DNA of 64,000 nucleotides, from positions 76,626,045 through 76,690,044 of the forward strand of contig CM071570.1 in assembly GCA_036426205.1 (NCBI GenBank), in the 5' to 3' direction. The notes below the pieces were generated by a model. The model ran no database searches, was not told where the DNA came from, and saw nothing but the letters and a program-made list of their open reading frames with translations. The DNA is from Ascaphus truei. Lineage: Eukaryota > Chordata > Amphibia > Anura > Ascaphidae. The number at the start of each line of letters is the position of its first letter. Position 1 is the stretch's first letter. The position numbers and the translations under genes were made by a program. Below are positions 45,836 through 57,584 of this stretch, piece after piece.

Positions 45836-46105
45836 CCGCAGATATCAAAGTCTCTGTCTTGATGCTGAGATGGATCAGCTGTTGCATGCGATCGCAAAAA
45901 AAAACCAGAGAAAGCTGGCGTTTCTGTCCTGATGTCCAAGCAGTGTAGATCAGCTGTACGCTGTGATGAAAGCCACGGATGTTGGTCTCTTTACTTTGCT
46001 TTTATGGCAGTGTAGATCAGCTTTTAGAGCTGCTCTGGAACCCACAAATGTTGGTGTCTCTGCCTCTGCGCTGAAGCAGCGTGAGTCAACTGTTCATGCC
46101 CTTAG
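45836..46105 (+). repeat. Four degenerate ~70-bp tandem repeats
   Basis: Units share a GTGTAGATCAGCTGT block and a TTTCTGTCCTGATG or GTCTCTGCCTCTGC block. They lie upstream of the hammerhead palindrome, like the 152-bp repeats at 17021-17260 in another PLE tail. Confidence 0.7.
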
Positions 46106-46302
46106 ATCTAATTTTCGCGCTGTTTCCTCCCTCTGTTCCTCCCATCAGCTGTTACTGACGTCACTGACGTGCAGGAGATTCAGGTGAGATAATGGCAATC
46201 ATATAGCTGAAAGTCTGCTTGTAGAGATAGCTTTCTATTGGAATCGATAACTATCTATGATAGCACGGATATAGTGTATGGATAGGCAAGAACACCTTAA
46301 AC

Positions 46303-46495
46303 CAGGCCTGTACAACTCCAGTCCTCGAGGGCCGAAAATAGGCCCGGTTTTCAGGATATCCCTACTTCAGCACAGCTGGCTCAATTAGTGGTTCAGTCAT
46401 ACTAAGGCACTAATTGAGCCAGCTGTGCTGAAGTAGGGATATCCTGAAAACCTGGCCTGTTTGCGGCCCTCGAGGACTGGAGTTGTGCAGGCCTG
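46303..46495. mobile_element. hAT-type palindromic MITE
   Basis: 193 bp, nearly a perfect palindrome: CAGGCCTGTACAACTCCAGT at the left and its near-complement at the right. The centre is a CACTAATTGAGCCAGCTGTG palindrome. CCTTAAAC (46295-46302) and CCTTACAC (46496-46503) are the 8-bp target duplication with one change. It interrupts the left arm of the hammerhead palindrome. Confidence 0.9.
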
Positions 46496-46497
46496 CC

Positions 46498-46535
46498 TTA
46501 CACGTTTTGTCTTAGTTCAGACGTCTTCAGAGGTA
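46498..46535 (-). ncRNA. Hammerhead motif, mutated core
   Basis: Minus strand CTGAAGA with stem II GTCT/AGAC is intact, but GAAA reads AAAA and CGCG reads CGTG. The hAT insertion lies right at its 3' stem. Expected inactive. Confidence 0.6.
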
Positions 46536-46652
46536 TCTATATGTATAGTTGTAGCATGTCATAAAGGTCCACATGTTTTTTGATAGGTTGATTGCTGATC
46601 CCTGTTGGACCAATCATGTGATCTGTATAGTCCAATCAATCTACCAAATTCT

Positions 46653-46692
46653 ACCTCTGAAGAAGTCTGAACTAAGACGAAACGCGTAAAGT
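46653..46692 (+). ncRNA. Type I hammerhead motif, consensus core
   Basis: CTGAAGA (46657-46663), stem II GTCT/AGAC with loop GAACTA, GAAA (46679-46682), CGCG and triplet GTA. Stem I ACCT/AAGT has one mismatch, which may reduce activity. Confidence 0.68.
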
Positions 46693-47060
46693 GTTCTTGC
46701 CTATCCCTACCCTATATCCGTGATATCATAGATAGCTTATTTTGTATATAATAACCACTATATCCATAGTCAAGCTTACAGGCAACCTGAAGTAGGTGAT
46801 AAAAATTACATTGCATAAACATTTTATTATATTTTACTATATTGACCACTTAGTAAACCAAGTGATGTGCTAGGTGTGGGTTTACCACGCCTCCCTGGCC
46901 ACTTGGGTACTAAGGAGTTAAGCCAGAAATGAAATCCCGCAGGGGAAGAAATAGGCGGTGCACTTCTGAAAAATAAGGCTAGATCGCTCAGAGGTCAATT
47001 AAAAACGTATTTATTCGGCCGTAGGCAATATTATAAAATATACAGAACTAGCAGAGAGAC

Positions 47061-47100
47061 CTCTAATGCATTTCGTGCGTATATGAGCTTTATCAAAGAG
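47061..47100 (-). ncRNA. Hammerhead-like motif, variant core
   Basis: Minus strand: stem I CTC/GAG, core TTTGATAA, then CACGAAATGCATTA. GAAA is kept; the CUGANGA position is TTGATAA. Close relative at 57585-57627. Confidence 0.45.
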
Positions 47101-47255
47101 TAAAAACTGGTAGAGACATTGAGACATATGTAGGAATCCAAACCGTAAGTATCGCCCCCAGTGTTCCTCTCTTAATCGTCCTCCTATAGTGGAAATACCA
47201 TTGAGATATTGTAGGGGATCAGGTGGCAGCACCTCTGGTGGGAGTCTACAGTATA

Positions 47256-48160
47256 TTACAATTGACAGACAAAAACAAGAACGAGTATTTTCAAAGGAAA
47301 AAATATATTAAAGCATCCACAAATAGTTTGAACACCAACAATGTACCCAAGTTGATTTGTCATGGACCATTGATATGCTATATTGTTACTATGCTTCATG
47401 TTGACATATAATAATAAGTCCAAATAATTTTTATGATGGCCATGAACAGTATCTGTGAAGGATAAGTTATAATAATTTTTGGTAAGAGAATTCACAAATT
47501 TCATCAATGTTTTCATATCCGCCTCCCAAATGAAAATCATCAAAAAATCTGCGGTAGAAAATAATATTTTTCCCATATATGTTAGTGTGACCATAAAAAT
47601 GTGTAGACTCCCATTTTCCCATGAATAGATTTGCATATTACGGTGCAAATTATGTGCCCATGGCCCTGCCTCTTTTTTGTAAATAATAACGTGTGTCAAA
47701 TAAAAAATAATTATGTGTAAGAATTGATTAATTTATGTAGAAGGGGTTGAAGAAGAAAGTCTTATGTATCTTGATACACCATCTCCAAAAGATCGAATGC
47801 TCTAAATTATTGGTCGGCCAGGAGGGCCAACCAGAGAATTATGGATCTTTGGGAGATGGTGGACGATGGGAATAACCAGATCCGTTACACACAGAAATGC
47901 CCTTTCTTTGTCATTAAGCACTTTTTATTTGTAACAAAAAAGTATTAGTTGGATCACCATTCAATTTCAAATAAGAATTGTGATCATTCAGTTGTCTAAG
48001 GCTTTATTTTTGTAATCAATGTTACTTTGTATGACTATGGCGCCTGCCTTATCTGCATTTTTTATGACTATATTTTTGTTCTTTTTAAATGTCGACAATT
48101 TAATTCGTTCATCTTTGGTCATATTCAAATGAAAATAAGGGGAGAAACCATAGCCAAGTG
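47256..48160 (-). pseudogene. PLE reverse transcriptase, broken
   Basis: Following minus-strand frames one sees the N-terminal block KNIVIKNADKAGAIVIQS (near 48030-48080), DYKNKALRQL and LNGDPTNTFL. Next come VGPPGRPII (about 47803-47840) and an AMGT-FAP-YANLFMGKWE block spread over two frames near 47600-47670. Where YIDD should be, the frame reads TADFLMIF, followed by TLMKFVNSLTKNYYNLSFT. The catalytic Asp pair is therefore damaged. At least three frameshifts. Older than the PLE at 3.9-7.2 kb. Confidence 0.8.
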
Positions 48161-48180
48161 CTAGTGTGTGTAAATCTCGT

Positions 48181-48732
48181 TTAACAAGCTTTTCAACGGT
48201 ATTTATATTGTGTCCCTTTATGTGTGTAGGATAGAAGATACTAAGGAATTAATACTGCAACATTTCGAATTAATTAAGTATGTTTATGTTTATTTTTGGG
48301 GGCTGTGTTTAATGATAACCCCATTTAGTACTGCAGGAGAGTCCCCGCCGGGATTAAATCACTTTGCTGCCATAGAGTTCTGCTACCTATGGTAGCAAAA
48401 TTTATTATTTCCATGTGGGTTTATGGAGATATGAAAAATATACACAGGCAAATGAGGTCAGTATTGCACAATTACCGTATAGTGTGTGTTTATTGTGCTT
48501 TTGTATGTTAATGGAGCTCTCATTACATAGTGTATGGTATGCATGTGTGTATGGTGCATGTATCTAATGTGAATGTGTCTGTGTATGGTGGGTGTTGGGT
48601 ACGTGTAATGTGCATGTGTTTGGTGTGTAGGCCGCCTGATTCTTGAGCTGGTTGGTTGGACTTGCCCCCCAGGCTAAGATTTGCCAATCAGCCCTGTAAA
48701 GAATGCTTACATAATATGAGCACATTCCCAGG
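48181..48732. other. Unassigned DNA
   Basis: No gene. 48480-48640 is TG-rich degenerate sequence. Confidence 0.5.
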
Positions 48733-48932
48733 TCTTAGGCACATTTTATAGTGCCGGGCGCGTGCTACGCTGTGCGCTCGCGCGGAATTTTAGCTGGCCG
48801 ACATCAGTCAGCCTTTCTATACAAGGGCCGAGCGCGCGCGCACGGCAGGGAGAGGGGAGCCGACAGACAGTGACGAAGATGAGGAATATAATCTTTTCGC
48901 GCCTCTACCGGCTCTGAATGTATGTATATGTA

Positions 48933-48966
<34 letters not shown>

Positions 48967-48976
48967 TGCATGTGTA

Positions 48977-49059
<83 letters not shown>

Positions 49060-49296
49060 TTGTGTGTCTGCACAAATCTAATACATTTTTTATTTTTAAC
49101 AATGTTTTTTTTTTTTTAAATAAATTACACAAACACATACACACACACACATATATACACAAAGACACACAAACACTGTATACTCAACACTGTATACTCA
49201 CACAGTATACTTACGAAAAGCATGCGGCACGTGCACGCGCACGCGCGTTCGCATAGGCACGCATGGCCGCACGCATTATATAACAGCCCTTAGGCA
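48733..49296. mobile_element. MITE with CpG-rich ends and (TG)n centre
   Basis: Ends form an imperfect inverted repeat: left TTAGGCACATTTTATAGTGC, right complement CTAAGGGCTGTTATATAATG, both followed by CpG-rich GCGCG/GTGCG stretches. CAGGTCT / CAGGTCC on the outside may be the target duplication. The centre is the (TG)n tract. Confidence 0.6.
48916..49070 (+). repeat. (TG)n microsatellite
   Basis: Long compound tract of TATG and TG units; open frames in it are spurious. Confidence 0.95.
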
Positions 49297-50870
49297 GGTC
49301 CCACAAACCTGCTTTACCCCATATTCACACAGCATGCAGTGCTACCACTGCAGCCAGGGATTCTGGGTAATGGCCTGCAAGTGAACACTTACCGTGCATC
49401 CCTTTTTGCTTCCTACCCACTGGAATTGGCTAGTAGTTGCCTGGCAGGTGAGCAGCAGACAGGAAGTGCAAGGTGGGCAGTTTATGTTTGAGCAGGGATG
49501 TATACTGTAAAATGTCTCTTAGGGCGCAAAGAGGCACCTTCCCACCTGAAGTACAAGGATTACGTCAGTGAACCTCTATCCTCCCTTCCTATGTCATATG
49601 TTGTTTGTTGATTGTTATTTATTATGTTTAAAAAATATATGTAAAAAAAAAAGAAAAAGAACACTGTGGAATTAGTTGTGGGGAACGTTGGTTGTGTTGT
49701 GATAGGATCCTCGCTGGGGGCGGGCCGCTTCTGCTTGGCCTGGAGGTGGGAAATCAAAATGACATTTAAAGAAATATATAGGACTAGTTTAAACGTTACA
49801 GTCATGGGCGATCGGTGCTACCCTGGTGATTCTGTGCAGTGGGCCAGCAGTGTGGGCTGGTGCTGTGGCTCCCTGACCACATGCAATTCTCTCTCCTCAC
49901 ATCGGTGACAAGATCCAGCTTCCGCTGGACTGGAGGATAGGCTGGCGGGTAAGTATAATCCGCCCCTGGTTATGGTAGTTGTTTAATGGTAAATATTGTA
50001 ATAAATGTGTACAACCACCTCAGAGTGTTGTGTGTTTAATCCAAGTTTTATTCATGTTAATGTATAGGTTTATAGGATTATACTCCCATGGCTCGCATGT
50101 TGTATTCTCTACAGTAAAGAGTTTTTATTTACCATAACTTATTTGTGTACATTTTCCACTGAAGCATTTATCAAAAAATACCATGGGTGGCAAGCTTTAA
50201 ATATCATATCACAATTATTCAACCTTGGGGGTATATAGCATTCATGTTTACTTTTTTTTTTCTCATAGTCAATCAGCTTGGCGAAGTACCTCTTGGAGTA
50301 CGAAACGCCTATGGAATTCTGGGTAGCAGAGACGTCACTTTTGACCCTCCGCTTGAGTCATCGGTCCATTGGAGTTCCCTTCTTCTTACTCTTTGGGTGT
50401 CCACTTGCTGGCCTTGCAGGTTGCTGCCCAACTCCTGGCTAGGTGGGAATCCTTCCACTCATGGACTATGACCAGTAAACTCAATGGCCTGTATTTACTC
50501 ACACCTAAGTGAGAATTGAATGGTCTATGCTTTAATGCAAATCTTTTATATTCACCTCGGTGCACTTTTTCCCTCTCTTTTTGTGTTCGGGTATCTAAAC
50601 ACAAATGCTACTTTATTTTTCTCTCGTAGTCAATCAGCTCTTCCCAGTGAAAGAAATGTCAATGTAACCCATCCTGCAGAAGTCTACCTGTGAGAGCTTT
50701 CCTGTTGCAATTTCTGGCACTCACACACATGCAGATGTGAAAGCTGAATAGCATACAGCAAGCAAGACGGCAGCAGGCCTGTGCAGTGAATTAGAGAGCT
50801 TTTGGTGATAAACGGTTTTGAAGTGTTTGGATAATTAAAAAGGATTTAAGCACTTTCTACTTCATCCTAT
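49140..50870 (+). repeat. Duplicated block, copy A (partner 62310-64000)
   Basis: Collinear with 62310-64000 at an offset of about 13.15 kb. Copy B is ~28 bp shorter over 1.65 kb, through many single-base losses plus a few gains. No gene recognised. 50276-50315 (TTGGCGA, GTAC/GTAC, GAAACGCC) is hammerhead-like with a weak core. Confidence 0.9.
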
Positions 50871-51963
50871 CCAACCAAATAATGTGTGGGTAGTTGTGGA
50901 ATTAATGTTTCGTTACACTCAGTGTTACTTTCTGGCGCATTGTGAAATGATGGCTTCTAACACGGTTTAGCACAGGCCTTTCGGCCTATTCTGCATTCTT
51001 TTTTTTCCAAACAAGAAGAAAGAGGGGACGGCGATTTGAGTATATAAGCGCACAGTACACTTATATGGAACATAACTGGGGCCTCAGTTGTTTAATTCTA
51101 AGAATCATAAAATAACAAAAGGTGAAAGCAAATTCCAAACTTTGTTATATTATATGTTATTGACAAGATTCTAACAATATAGAGTAAGATCACAAGGGTG
51201 ACAAGAGAGCGTATAAGACAGGAGCGGAGAGGGGTATGAAGAGTGATCCGCGAAAAAAAGAGGTGAAAGGGGGAGGTTGAAGGAGGGCGGAAGCAACATG
51301 AGGGAAAATTGTTTGGTTTTTTAATTTTGCAAATATCTTAGCCGGCGCGAGCATTGTTGTGAGTCCCATTACATTTTTGGATTAAAACCAACTAAGCGGG
51401 CTAAAATTGCGGGGCCGGGGGATCCGAAATCAGGCGTTCCTCTTGTAATCAATCAGCGATTGCCACCTTCATACAGTAGGAATGGCCTCCAAAATACAAT
51501 GTCAACCTTATATTACCAACGTGCAGTAACATTGTTCTATTATTAGCAGCTTGCAGCTCCAGACACATAGGATCATGCATGTGTGTTGCTCTAGTGCAGT
51601 TCTTGCGTCTCAGTGGACACGGCCTGCTGGACCATCATTTAGACATTTACTGACAGCACTGTCCTCTTTTTTTCTATTGAAAAATCTGAACGCTAGGGAA
51701 CATTAGTATAAAAAAGGGAACCCCCAAAAACCAGGTTGTGGAATACATTCTATCACCTGAGTCTAATTTGGCGTTCCATTATTGAGACTGGCGATGCTAA
51801 AAATCTGTGACGACGCCACATAAGTAATTGAGATAGTCTCAATCTCAAGCATAGTATAGCTGTATATTGTACTGCAGTCCATATTTTCTGTGCCACTTTT
51901 TGTCCATGCGTAAAGGGATCCACCGCTCTTACGATTTTGATAATATGTAATTTATATTGTGCA
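50871..51963. other. Unassigned DNA
   Basis: No gene. GC-richer patch 51330-51430 and a pyrimidine/purine imbalance near 51200-51300. Confidence 0.5.
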
Positions 51964-52042
51964 CACAAAAACGTTTCGACCTAGATAGGCATTTCTCAAG
52001 TGCCTAATACTTGAGAAAGATCTATCTAGTGACGAAAACTTA
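51964..52042. ncRNA. Two hammerhead-like variants in inverted orientation
   Basis: Minus strand 52001-51964: CTTGAGAA, GCC/GGT, GAAACG. Plus strand 52008-52042: CTTGAGAA, GATCTATCTAGTGAC, GAAAAC with outer ATAC/GTAT. Both share the TTGAGAA variant core seen at 4000-4037. A small palindrome of two PLE tails. Confidence 0.5.
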
Positions 52043-53184
52043 ATGTATGGCAAAATAATTAGCATTTACAATCTATTCAAATTCGATAGACGCGTTGAAT
52101 CTCTTTTTCCGAGAGTATGGCCCTTGAGAAACTCTGGGACAAGGTATCTCCTACCGAGACAGCAAAACCGGTAGACTGTATGTATTGGATTTTGCATTGC
52201 GTTATGTGCAGCATACATCTATTATTACATATGCTTTTGTCCCTGAGCAGGTCAAAAATACTAACAACTTTTCATGATACTTTCCAAATTTATAGGAAGT
52301 GCTTTGCAATTGTACTGTATGTTGACTGTTTCAAGGACAAAAATACTTGTGCTGTAACAATAGTTCCTTAACCCTTAGGTTGCCCTAAGACATTCCTGAA
52401 TGTCATGGGCTGCATGTCCAGCTCATTTTCTAGTTGCAGGAGATCACATTCGCCACTCCATTAGAGTCGTGAACGCATCGGAATACCCCACCCGCTCCTT
52501 TCGTGTCACTGGGGCTGCAACAGGACGACAGCCTTATTTCACTATCATGCACCATGTATTTGTCAATTCCGCTAACCGTTAATATATTGCGAACAGTGGC
52601 AATCCAGATGCTTTACAAGTAATATACTCGCAATTGGATTTTTTGTGGTGTTCATACATTTGTACACTTTTTTCATAAAGTTGTGAATGTGTCAAATTGC
52701 AAAATTGTGTGCAAGGTTCCTTTAAATCTCTAGAACGCAGGTGTGGAACTAAATAATTGGATTACTGGCCTAGAAATTCCAACAGAAATATACTCTGCTG
52801 ACTGTTCATTTAGATTCATAATTATAAAGTGATCATAATAATAAAGTGTGACTCAGTTCTGGGGCATTTGAGTTAAAGACCATAGCACTAGACGTGGACT
52901 CTTTTTTTCAGCAGTTTTTTTGGTATGTAGGCAACCCCTCTCTTCATAAAGGGTTATTAGCATGGTTCGTGTATGTCTAGTATCCCCACCGTGGGTTTCA
53001 CATGGGAATCAATATGTCAGGCAGGGGTATTTAGGGAATGGAACTGTTCTAGAAAGTAGACATACATCGGTTGACTATCCACAGAAATAGGTGCGGGAGG
53101 GGTAGATCCTGGAAAAAACGGTTTTCCGCATGGCCGGTTTTCAACAAAGAGACATGGAAGGTAGCGGAATCTTTGAGCGATGGG

Positions 53185-53335
53185 GGAATTCACAGAAGCT
53201 AGAAGGCCACTTCAATCACCTTCCGGGAAATCTTGAAAGACCACCGAATCGCGGTCCCAATTTGGCAGAGGCTGGTGTAAACGGATATTATCCGTCGAGC
53301 CAGACCTGATCCCCGACTTGGTATTCAGGTGAAGC
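53185..53335 (-). pseudogene. Integrase C-terminus (GPY/F-type), copy 1
   Basis: Minus strand: YQVGDQVWL, then SAKLGPRFGG with RKVIEVAF-like continuation, the chromatin-side GPF module at the end of gypsy integrases. Frameshifts inside. Confidence 0.7.
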
Positions 53336-53963
53336 CTTCGGCATTTATCAGAGATTCTCTTCTGTGCCTCCGCCACCAATGAAGGGTGCTGTATAACCTT
53401 CCTGAGATTCTGCAGGTTGTCAGCCCTGTATCATATGCTGCAGGGGAACCGCATGGAAGATACTTACACTCTGAATCAGAGCTGTAGAAAATGTGCTTTT
53501 ACACGCTCCCGGAAGGCCAACTTTTAGCTTGGGTGGCACGACAAAAGAGAAAGGGGTATCCTGGGAGAGAGGAGGGTATCTGGGAGGGTTTATCAGGCAG
53601 ACCAGATGCACTGAATCAAACGAAAGGGTCTGCAGCAAAGTGGAGATGGTGTCTTCTTCCGGTCCAAGTAGCTAGGTGATTGTCATGAATTCCAGGAGCT
53701 GATCATTGCCCACTCAAAACAAATGAGGGTGACTCTCCACCTGCTATTTTACTGAAGACAATCCAGAAAGCCAGGTTAAAGCGAAGGAAAGGGCCCAAAA
53801 TGCCTCTGGTTCAGAGCAACGAGGTTCCCCCTGAGCTGTCTGACAGCATTGGACATACAGGATGAGTTCCCAACATACGCATCCCTAAACCAAGAGCCTC
53901 AGTCATCTGTGGTGTTGTGAGTCCATACTCATGGGAAGTCCTAGTGATATCAATGACTGGGGA

Positions 53964-54360
53964 TTAAATGACATCAACTGCAAAGCCTCTCACCGTGACA
54001 AACTCTCCTAGCAGTAGCTGTGAGCAGACTTCCCCCAGGGATAATTTCCAGAATCCAGTGGTTGCCATGATGGATAGGAGCAAGGACTTTCTGTGAGTTG
54101 AATACCAGCTTGAATGGCGAAGCGCCTGTCCCCAAATGAGGCCTGCGGCACCTGAGTCCATGAGAATCCAAAGTTGAAAAAGGAGAGCCCTTGCCAGGTG
54201 AGACGGATGTGGTAACTCAGACGCGAGAGAAATGAACTTTAATGTGTGCCCAAGAAATTCCTCCTCACCTTCTCTAGGCATTGGCATCTTCCCGGTTTCT
54301 TTGTGCAGGATCGAGCCTTATGCCCCTTCTCGCCACAGTAAAAACCAACCCAGTTAACGT
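53964..54360 (-). pseudogene. Gag zinc knuckle and retropepsin remnant, copy 1
   Basis: FYCGEKGHKARSC is a CCHC knuckle that has lost its first Cys in this frame through an indel. After ~45 residues comes LMDSGAAG with the aspartic-protease triad DSG (54150-54158). These are the nucleic-acid-binding part of Gag and the maturation protease of a Ty3/gypsy-type element. Stops and shifts follow. Confidence 0.75.
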
Positions 54361-55309
54361 CGTGCGTGCTTCACTTCCTCCGAATATGCTCTACCTCCGA
54401 ATTGCATGGGTTTTGCCTGTATCCGTAGGTGATGTCAGGAGACGTGCATTGGGAACAAATTCTGTAGTAACTCTGGTGGGGTTCTACATCACTCCCCCAT
54501 TCCAGATGCCTCTCCTGCATGCAGACGTTCATGGAAATACAGCGGGCGACTCAGTCCTTCTAGGTCTGCCTGGATGTCTCTGCAAAAGTTCATCTTCCAC
54601 TTTCCAATCCCATTAGAGCGGTGAACGCAATCGGAATCCCCACCGCTGCCTTTCGTGTCAACTGGGCGCCAGGAAGACCAGCTTATTTCACTATCATTCA
54701 CCAGTGATTTTGTCAATATCCCGCTAACCGTTAATATATGCGAACATGGCCCAGATGCTTTACAAGTAATATACTCGCAATTGGGGATTTTTGGTGGTTT
54801 CATACATTTGTACACTTTTTTTCTAAAGTTGTGAATGTGACAAATTTGCAAAATTGTGTGAAGGTTCCTTTAATCTCTAGAACGTCAGGTGTGGAACTAA
54901 ATAACTGGATTACTGGACTAAAAATTCCACAGAATATACCTGCTGACTGTTCATTTAGATTCATAATTATAAGGATCATAATAATAAAGTTGATCTCAGT
55001 TCTGGGGCATTTGAAGTTAAAGAACTATTACATAAACGTGGACTTTTTTTCAGCAGTTTTTTGTTGGTATGTATCAACCCCCCTTCTAAAGGGTTATTAG
55101 CATGGTTCGGGTATGCTAGGTCCACCCGTGTTTTCTATGGAATCAATATGTCAGCAGGGGCTTTTAAGGGAAATGGACTGTTTAAAAAGTAGACATACTC
55201 CGTTGACTATCCACAAAATTGGTGCGGGAGGGGGTAGAATCCTGGAAACGGTTCCGCATGGCCGGTTTCAACAAAGAGACATTGAGGTGCGGGAATCTTG
55301 AGCGATGGG

Positions 55310-55500
55310 GGAAGTTCAAGCTAGAAGGCCACTTCAATCACCTTCCGTGAAATCATTCTTGAAAGTACCGATAAAGCGCGGTCCCAATTTGGCAGAGGTC
55401 TGGTGTAGACGGATATTATTCGTCGAGCACCGACCTGACCCCGACTGGTATTCAGGTGACGCCTTCTGCATTTATCAGAATTCTCTTCTGTGCCTCCGCC
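55310..55500 (-). pseudogene. Integrase C-terminus (GPY/F-type), copy 2
   Basis: The minus strand shows WVAEAQKRILINAEG upstream in one frame, then RGQVG and NIRLHQTSAKLGP-type blocks and RKVIEVAF in others. Same module as copy 1. Confidence 0.7.
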
Positions 55501-56072
55501 ACCCAGTGAAGGGTGCACTGTATTGCCCTTCCTGAGAATTCTGCAGGTGTTCAGCCCTGGTATCTGCTGCAGGGGAACCGTTGAAGATAACTTGACTCTG
55601 AATAAGAGCTGGTAGAAATGGCTTTTACGCTCCTGGAAGGCACCTTTAGCTTGGGTCACGACAAAAGAAAGGGGTATCTGGGAGAGAGGAGGGGTATCTG
55701 GGGGGGTTTATCAGCAGACCAGATGCACTGAATCAAACGAAAGGTGTCTGCCTCCCAGTGAGATGGTGTTTCTATCTTCCGGTCCAATGTAGCTAGGTGA
55801 TTGTCATGACTTCAGAGGAGCTGATCAATTGCACAGTCAAAACAACAATGAATGAGGTGACTCCTCCACCTCGCTTTTTACGAAGACATCCAGAAAAGCC
55901 AGGTTTAGCTGGCAGGAAGGCCCAAAAATCCTCTGGTTCAGAGCAACGAGGGTTCCCCTATGCGTAGTCTGCCAGAGACATTTGGACATACAGAATGGCG
56001 CCAATCATCACCTACCAAAGCCATTCGATCTGTGGTTGTGAGTCCATATCATGGAAAGTCCTAAGGATGATA

Positions 56073-56580
56073 TCAATGACTGGGGATTAAATGACATCCC
56101 ACTGCAAAGCCCATCGGTGAACCTCCTAACATTAGCTGTGAGCAGACTTCTCCCCAGGGATTTCCGAAATCCAGGGGTTTTCCATGATGGATAGGAAGGC
56201 AAGACTTCTTGAGTTGAATACCAGCTTGACTATGGCGAAAGGCCTGATCCCAAATGAGCCTCGGCACCTGAGTCCATGAGAGCGCAAAGTTAAAAGAGAG
56301 CACCTTGCCAGGTGAGCACGGATGGGTAACATCAGACAGCGAGAGAAATGAACTTTAATGTGCCCAGAGAAGTTCCTCCAACCTTCTCTAGGCATTGGCA
56401 TCTTCCCGGTTTCTTTGTGCAGGATCGAGCCATATGCCCCTTCTCGCCACAGTAAAAACACAACCCAGTGTAGTTACGTCGCAGCTGCTGCACTTCCTCC
56501 GAGATATGCATACCTCCGATATAACAATGGTTTTGCTGTATCCGTAGGTGATTCAGGAAGAGATTGTTGGGGAACAACAA
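56073..56580 (-). pseudogene. Gag zinc knuckle and retropepsin remnant, copy 2
   Basis: CFYCGEKGHMARSC at 56419-56460 is a complete CCHC knuckle (CX2CX4HX4C). The protease region follows (IWDQAF, PLDFGNPWGEVCSQL) with its DSG motif out of frame near 56275. Confidence 0.78.
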
Positions 56581-56720
56581 TTCTGTAGTAAACTGGTGCG
56601 GGTTCTACGATCACTCCCCCATTATCCAGATGCCTCTCCTGCATCCCGACTTCATTGGAAATACACGCGCGATCATCAGTCCTTCTAGGTCTGCCTGGAT
56701 GTCCCTGCAAGAAAGTTCAT

Positions 56721-57584
56721 CTTTGACCGCTTTTACGGTTAAGACCTTGCCAGAAATGTCAGATTTCTCGGGCTACCTCAGCCAGTCAGAGTCCGCAGCC
56801 AATGTACGTCACACAGCATGTGTGACTTCATGACGTAATTCGACGTCGCGACATCAGATGTTTGCCAGGCAATGAGACATCATGTGATGTCCACGTGTAT
56901 TGTCGTGACACCCGCATTCGAAGGAGAAAGGAGGGGAGCAGCAAGAACGACGGTCGCCCCAGAACACATGCTCTTCCCATCAGGCCTGATAGGCCCGAGA
57001 GCGTGGTATCTGTAGATGGGGGGTGGACATTTTTGCCATCCCAAAATGTTGCTGCCTATCGGCACTATATGAGTAATCCGCCACTGCATGCAGAGTAGTC
57101 ATACAACACAGACATCTCCCTAGAAGCCGGGCAAGGAGGGTTATATGTACATACTTCTTGCAAAGGTAAGCTGATCAGACCTAACCTATTTGTAGTGCCA
57201 TAGAAATGTTTGCCGTATATACTAAGCAGGTGAATTTAGTGGTAGAACTGGCACTCGCCCTTCCCTCGATATACAAAGATGTTGCCCTGTGGTCTGTTTT
57301 TGTACCTCCACTTCTCGGTGGGAAAACATTAAAAAGATTATCCGGTAAGCGGCACTTGCGATTGAAGAAAAATGAGCAGACTCACTGTGTATACTGTATC
57401 AATAATCATCGATTTATTTAGATCACTGCATATCTCATCAAAGTGTATAACAAAATTCCATTGTATCAAGAACCAGAAAATTTGGATGGATGAGGCGGTG
57501 CAACTGCTTGAACAGAATATGCAGACCCGGGACTTCTTAACTGGATACAAAAAGCTTTATTGCGCACTAGTAGCAAGAGACTAG
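56721..57584. other. Upstream Gag part then unassigned DNA
   Basis: 56721-56870 on minus continues the Gag frame of copy 2 (SDISGKVLTVKAVKDELSC). The remainder has no recognised gene; 57340-57584 is likely PLE tail. Confidence 0.45.

Larger units (their letters stand above)
46245..46742. repeat. Inverted PLE-tail repeat, left arm split by an hAT MITE
   Basis: 46245-46302 plus 46504-46535 is the reverse complement of 46653-46742 (shared CTATCTATGAT, ATAGGCAAGAACAC, GTCTTAGTTCAGAC). Each arm holds a hammerhead motif, in opposite orientation. The ~115-bp centre contains CCACATGTTTTTTGATAGG. Confidence 0.8.
46990..48180 (-). mobile_element. Penelope-like element 3 (minus), degenerate
   Basis: The RT domain reads from about 48160 down to 47256 in several frames. 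A hammerhead-like motif sits at 47061-47100 at its 3' side, same strand. The GIY-YIG part is missing, so an internal deletion brings the RT close to the tail. Confidence 0.78.
52458..54604 (-). mobile_element. Gypsy-like retroelement, internally deleted, tandem copy 1
   Basis: Period ~2.15 kb with copy 2 (54605-56720); both begin ATTAGAGxCGTGAACGCA-like. Minus-strand order: gag zinc knuckle (54305-54337), protease (around 54150), then a jump to the integrase C-terminus (53335-53190). RT, RNase H and the integrase core are missing. A purine-rich tract (minus, about 52937) followed by TGCC may mark an LTR of ~0.4 kb. Frames are broken by many 1-base indels. Confidence 0.72.
54605..56720 (-). 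mobile_element. Gypsy-like retroelement, internally deleted, tandem copy 2
   Basis: Same order as copy 1. The Gag part continues ~150 bp further upstream (to about 56870) than in copy 1. CTGGCGCCCAGT on the minus strand (54661-54672) resembles a tRNA primer-binding site. A purine run at about 55078-55088 (AGAAGGGGGG on minus) is a possible polypurine tract. Differences from copy 1 are mostly single-base indels. Confidence 0.72.

Noticed and set aside
48804..49256. His/Thr or Val/Cys repeat proteins
   Set aside because: Translation of the (TG)n microsatellite.
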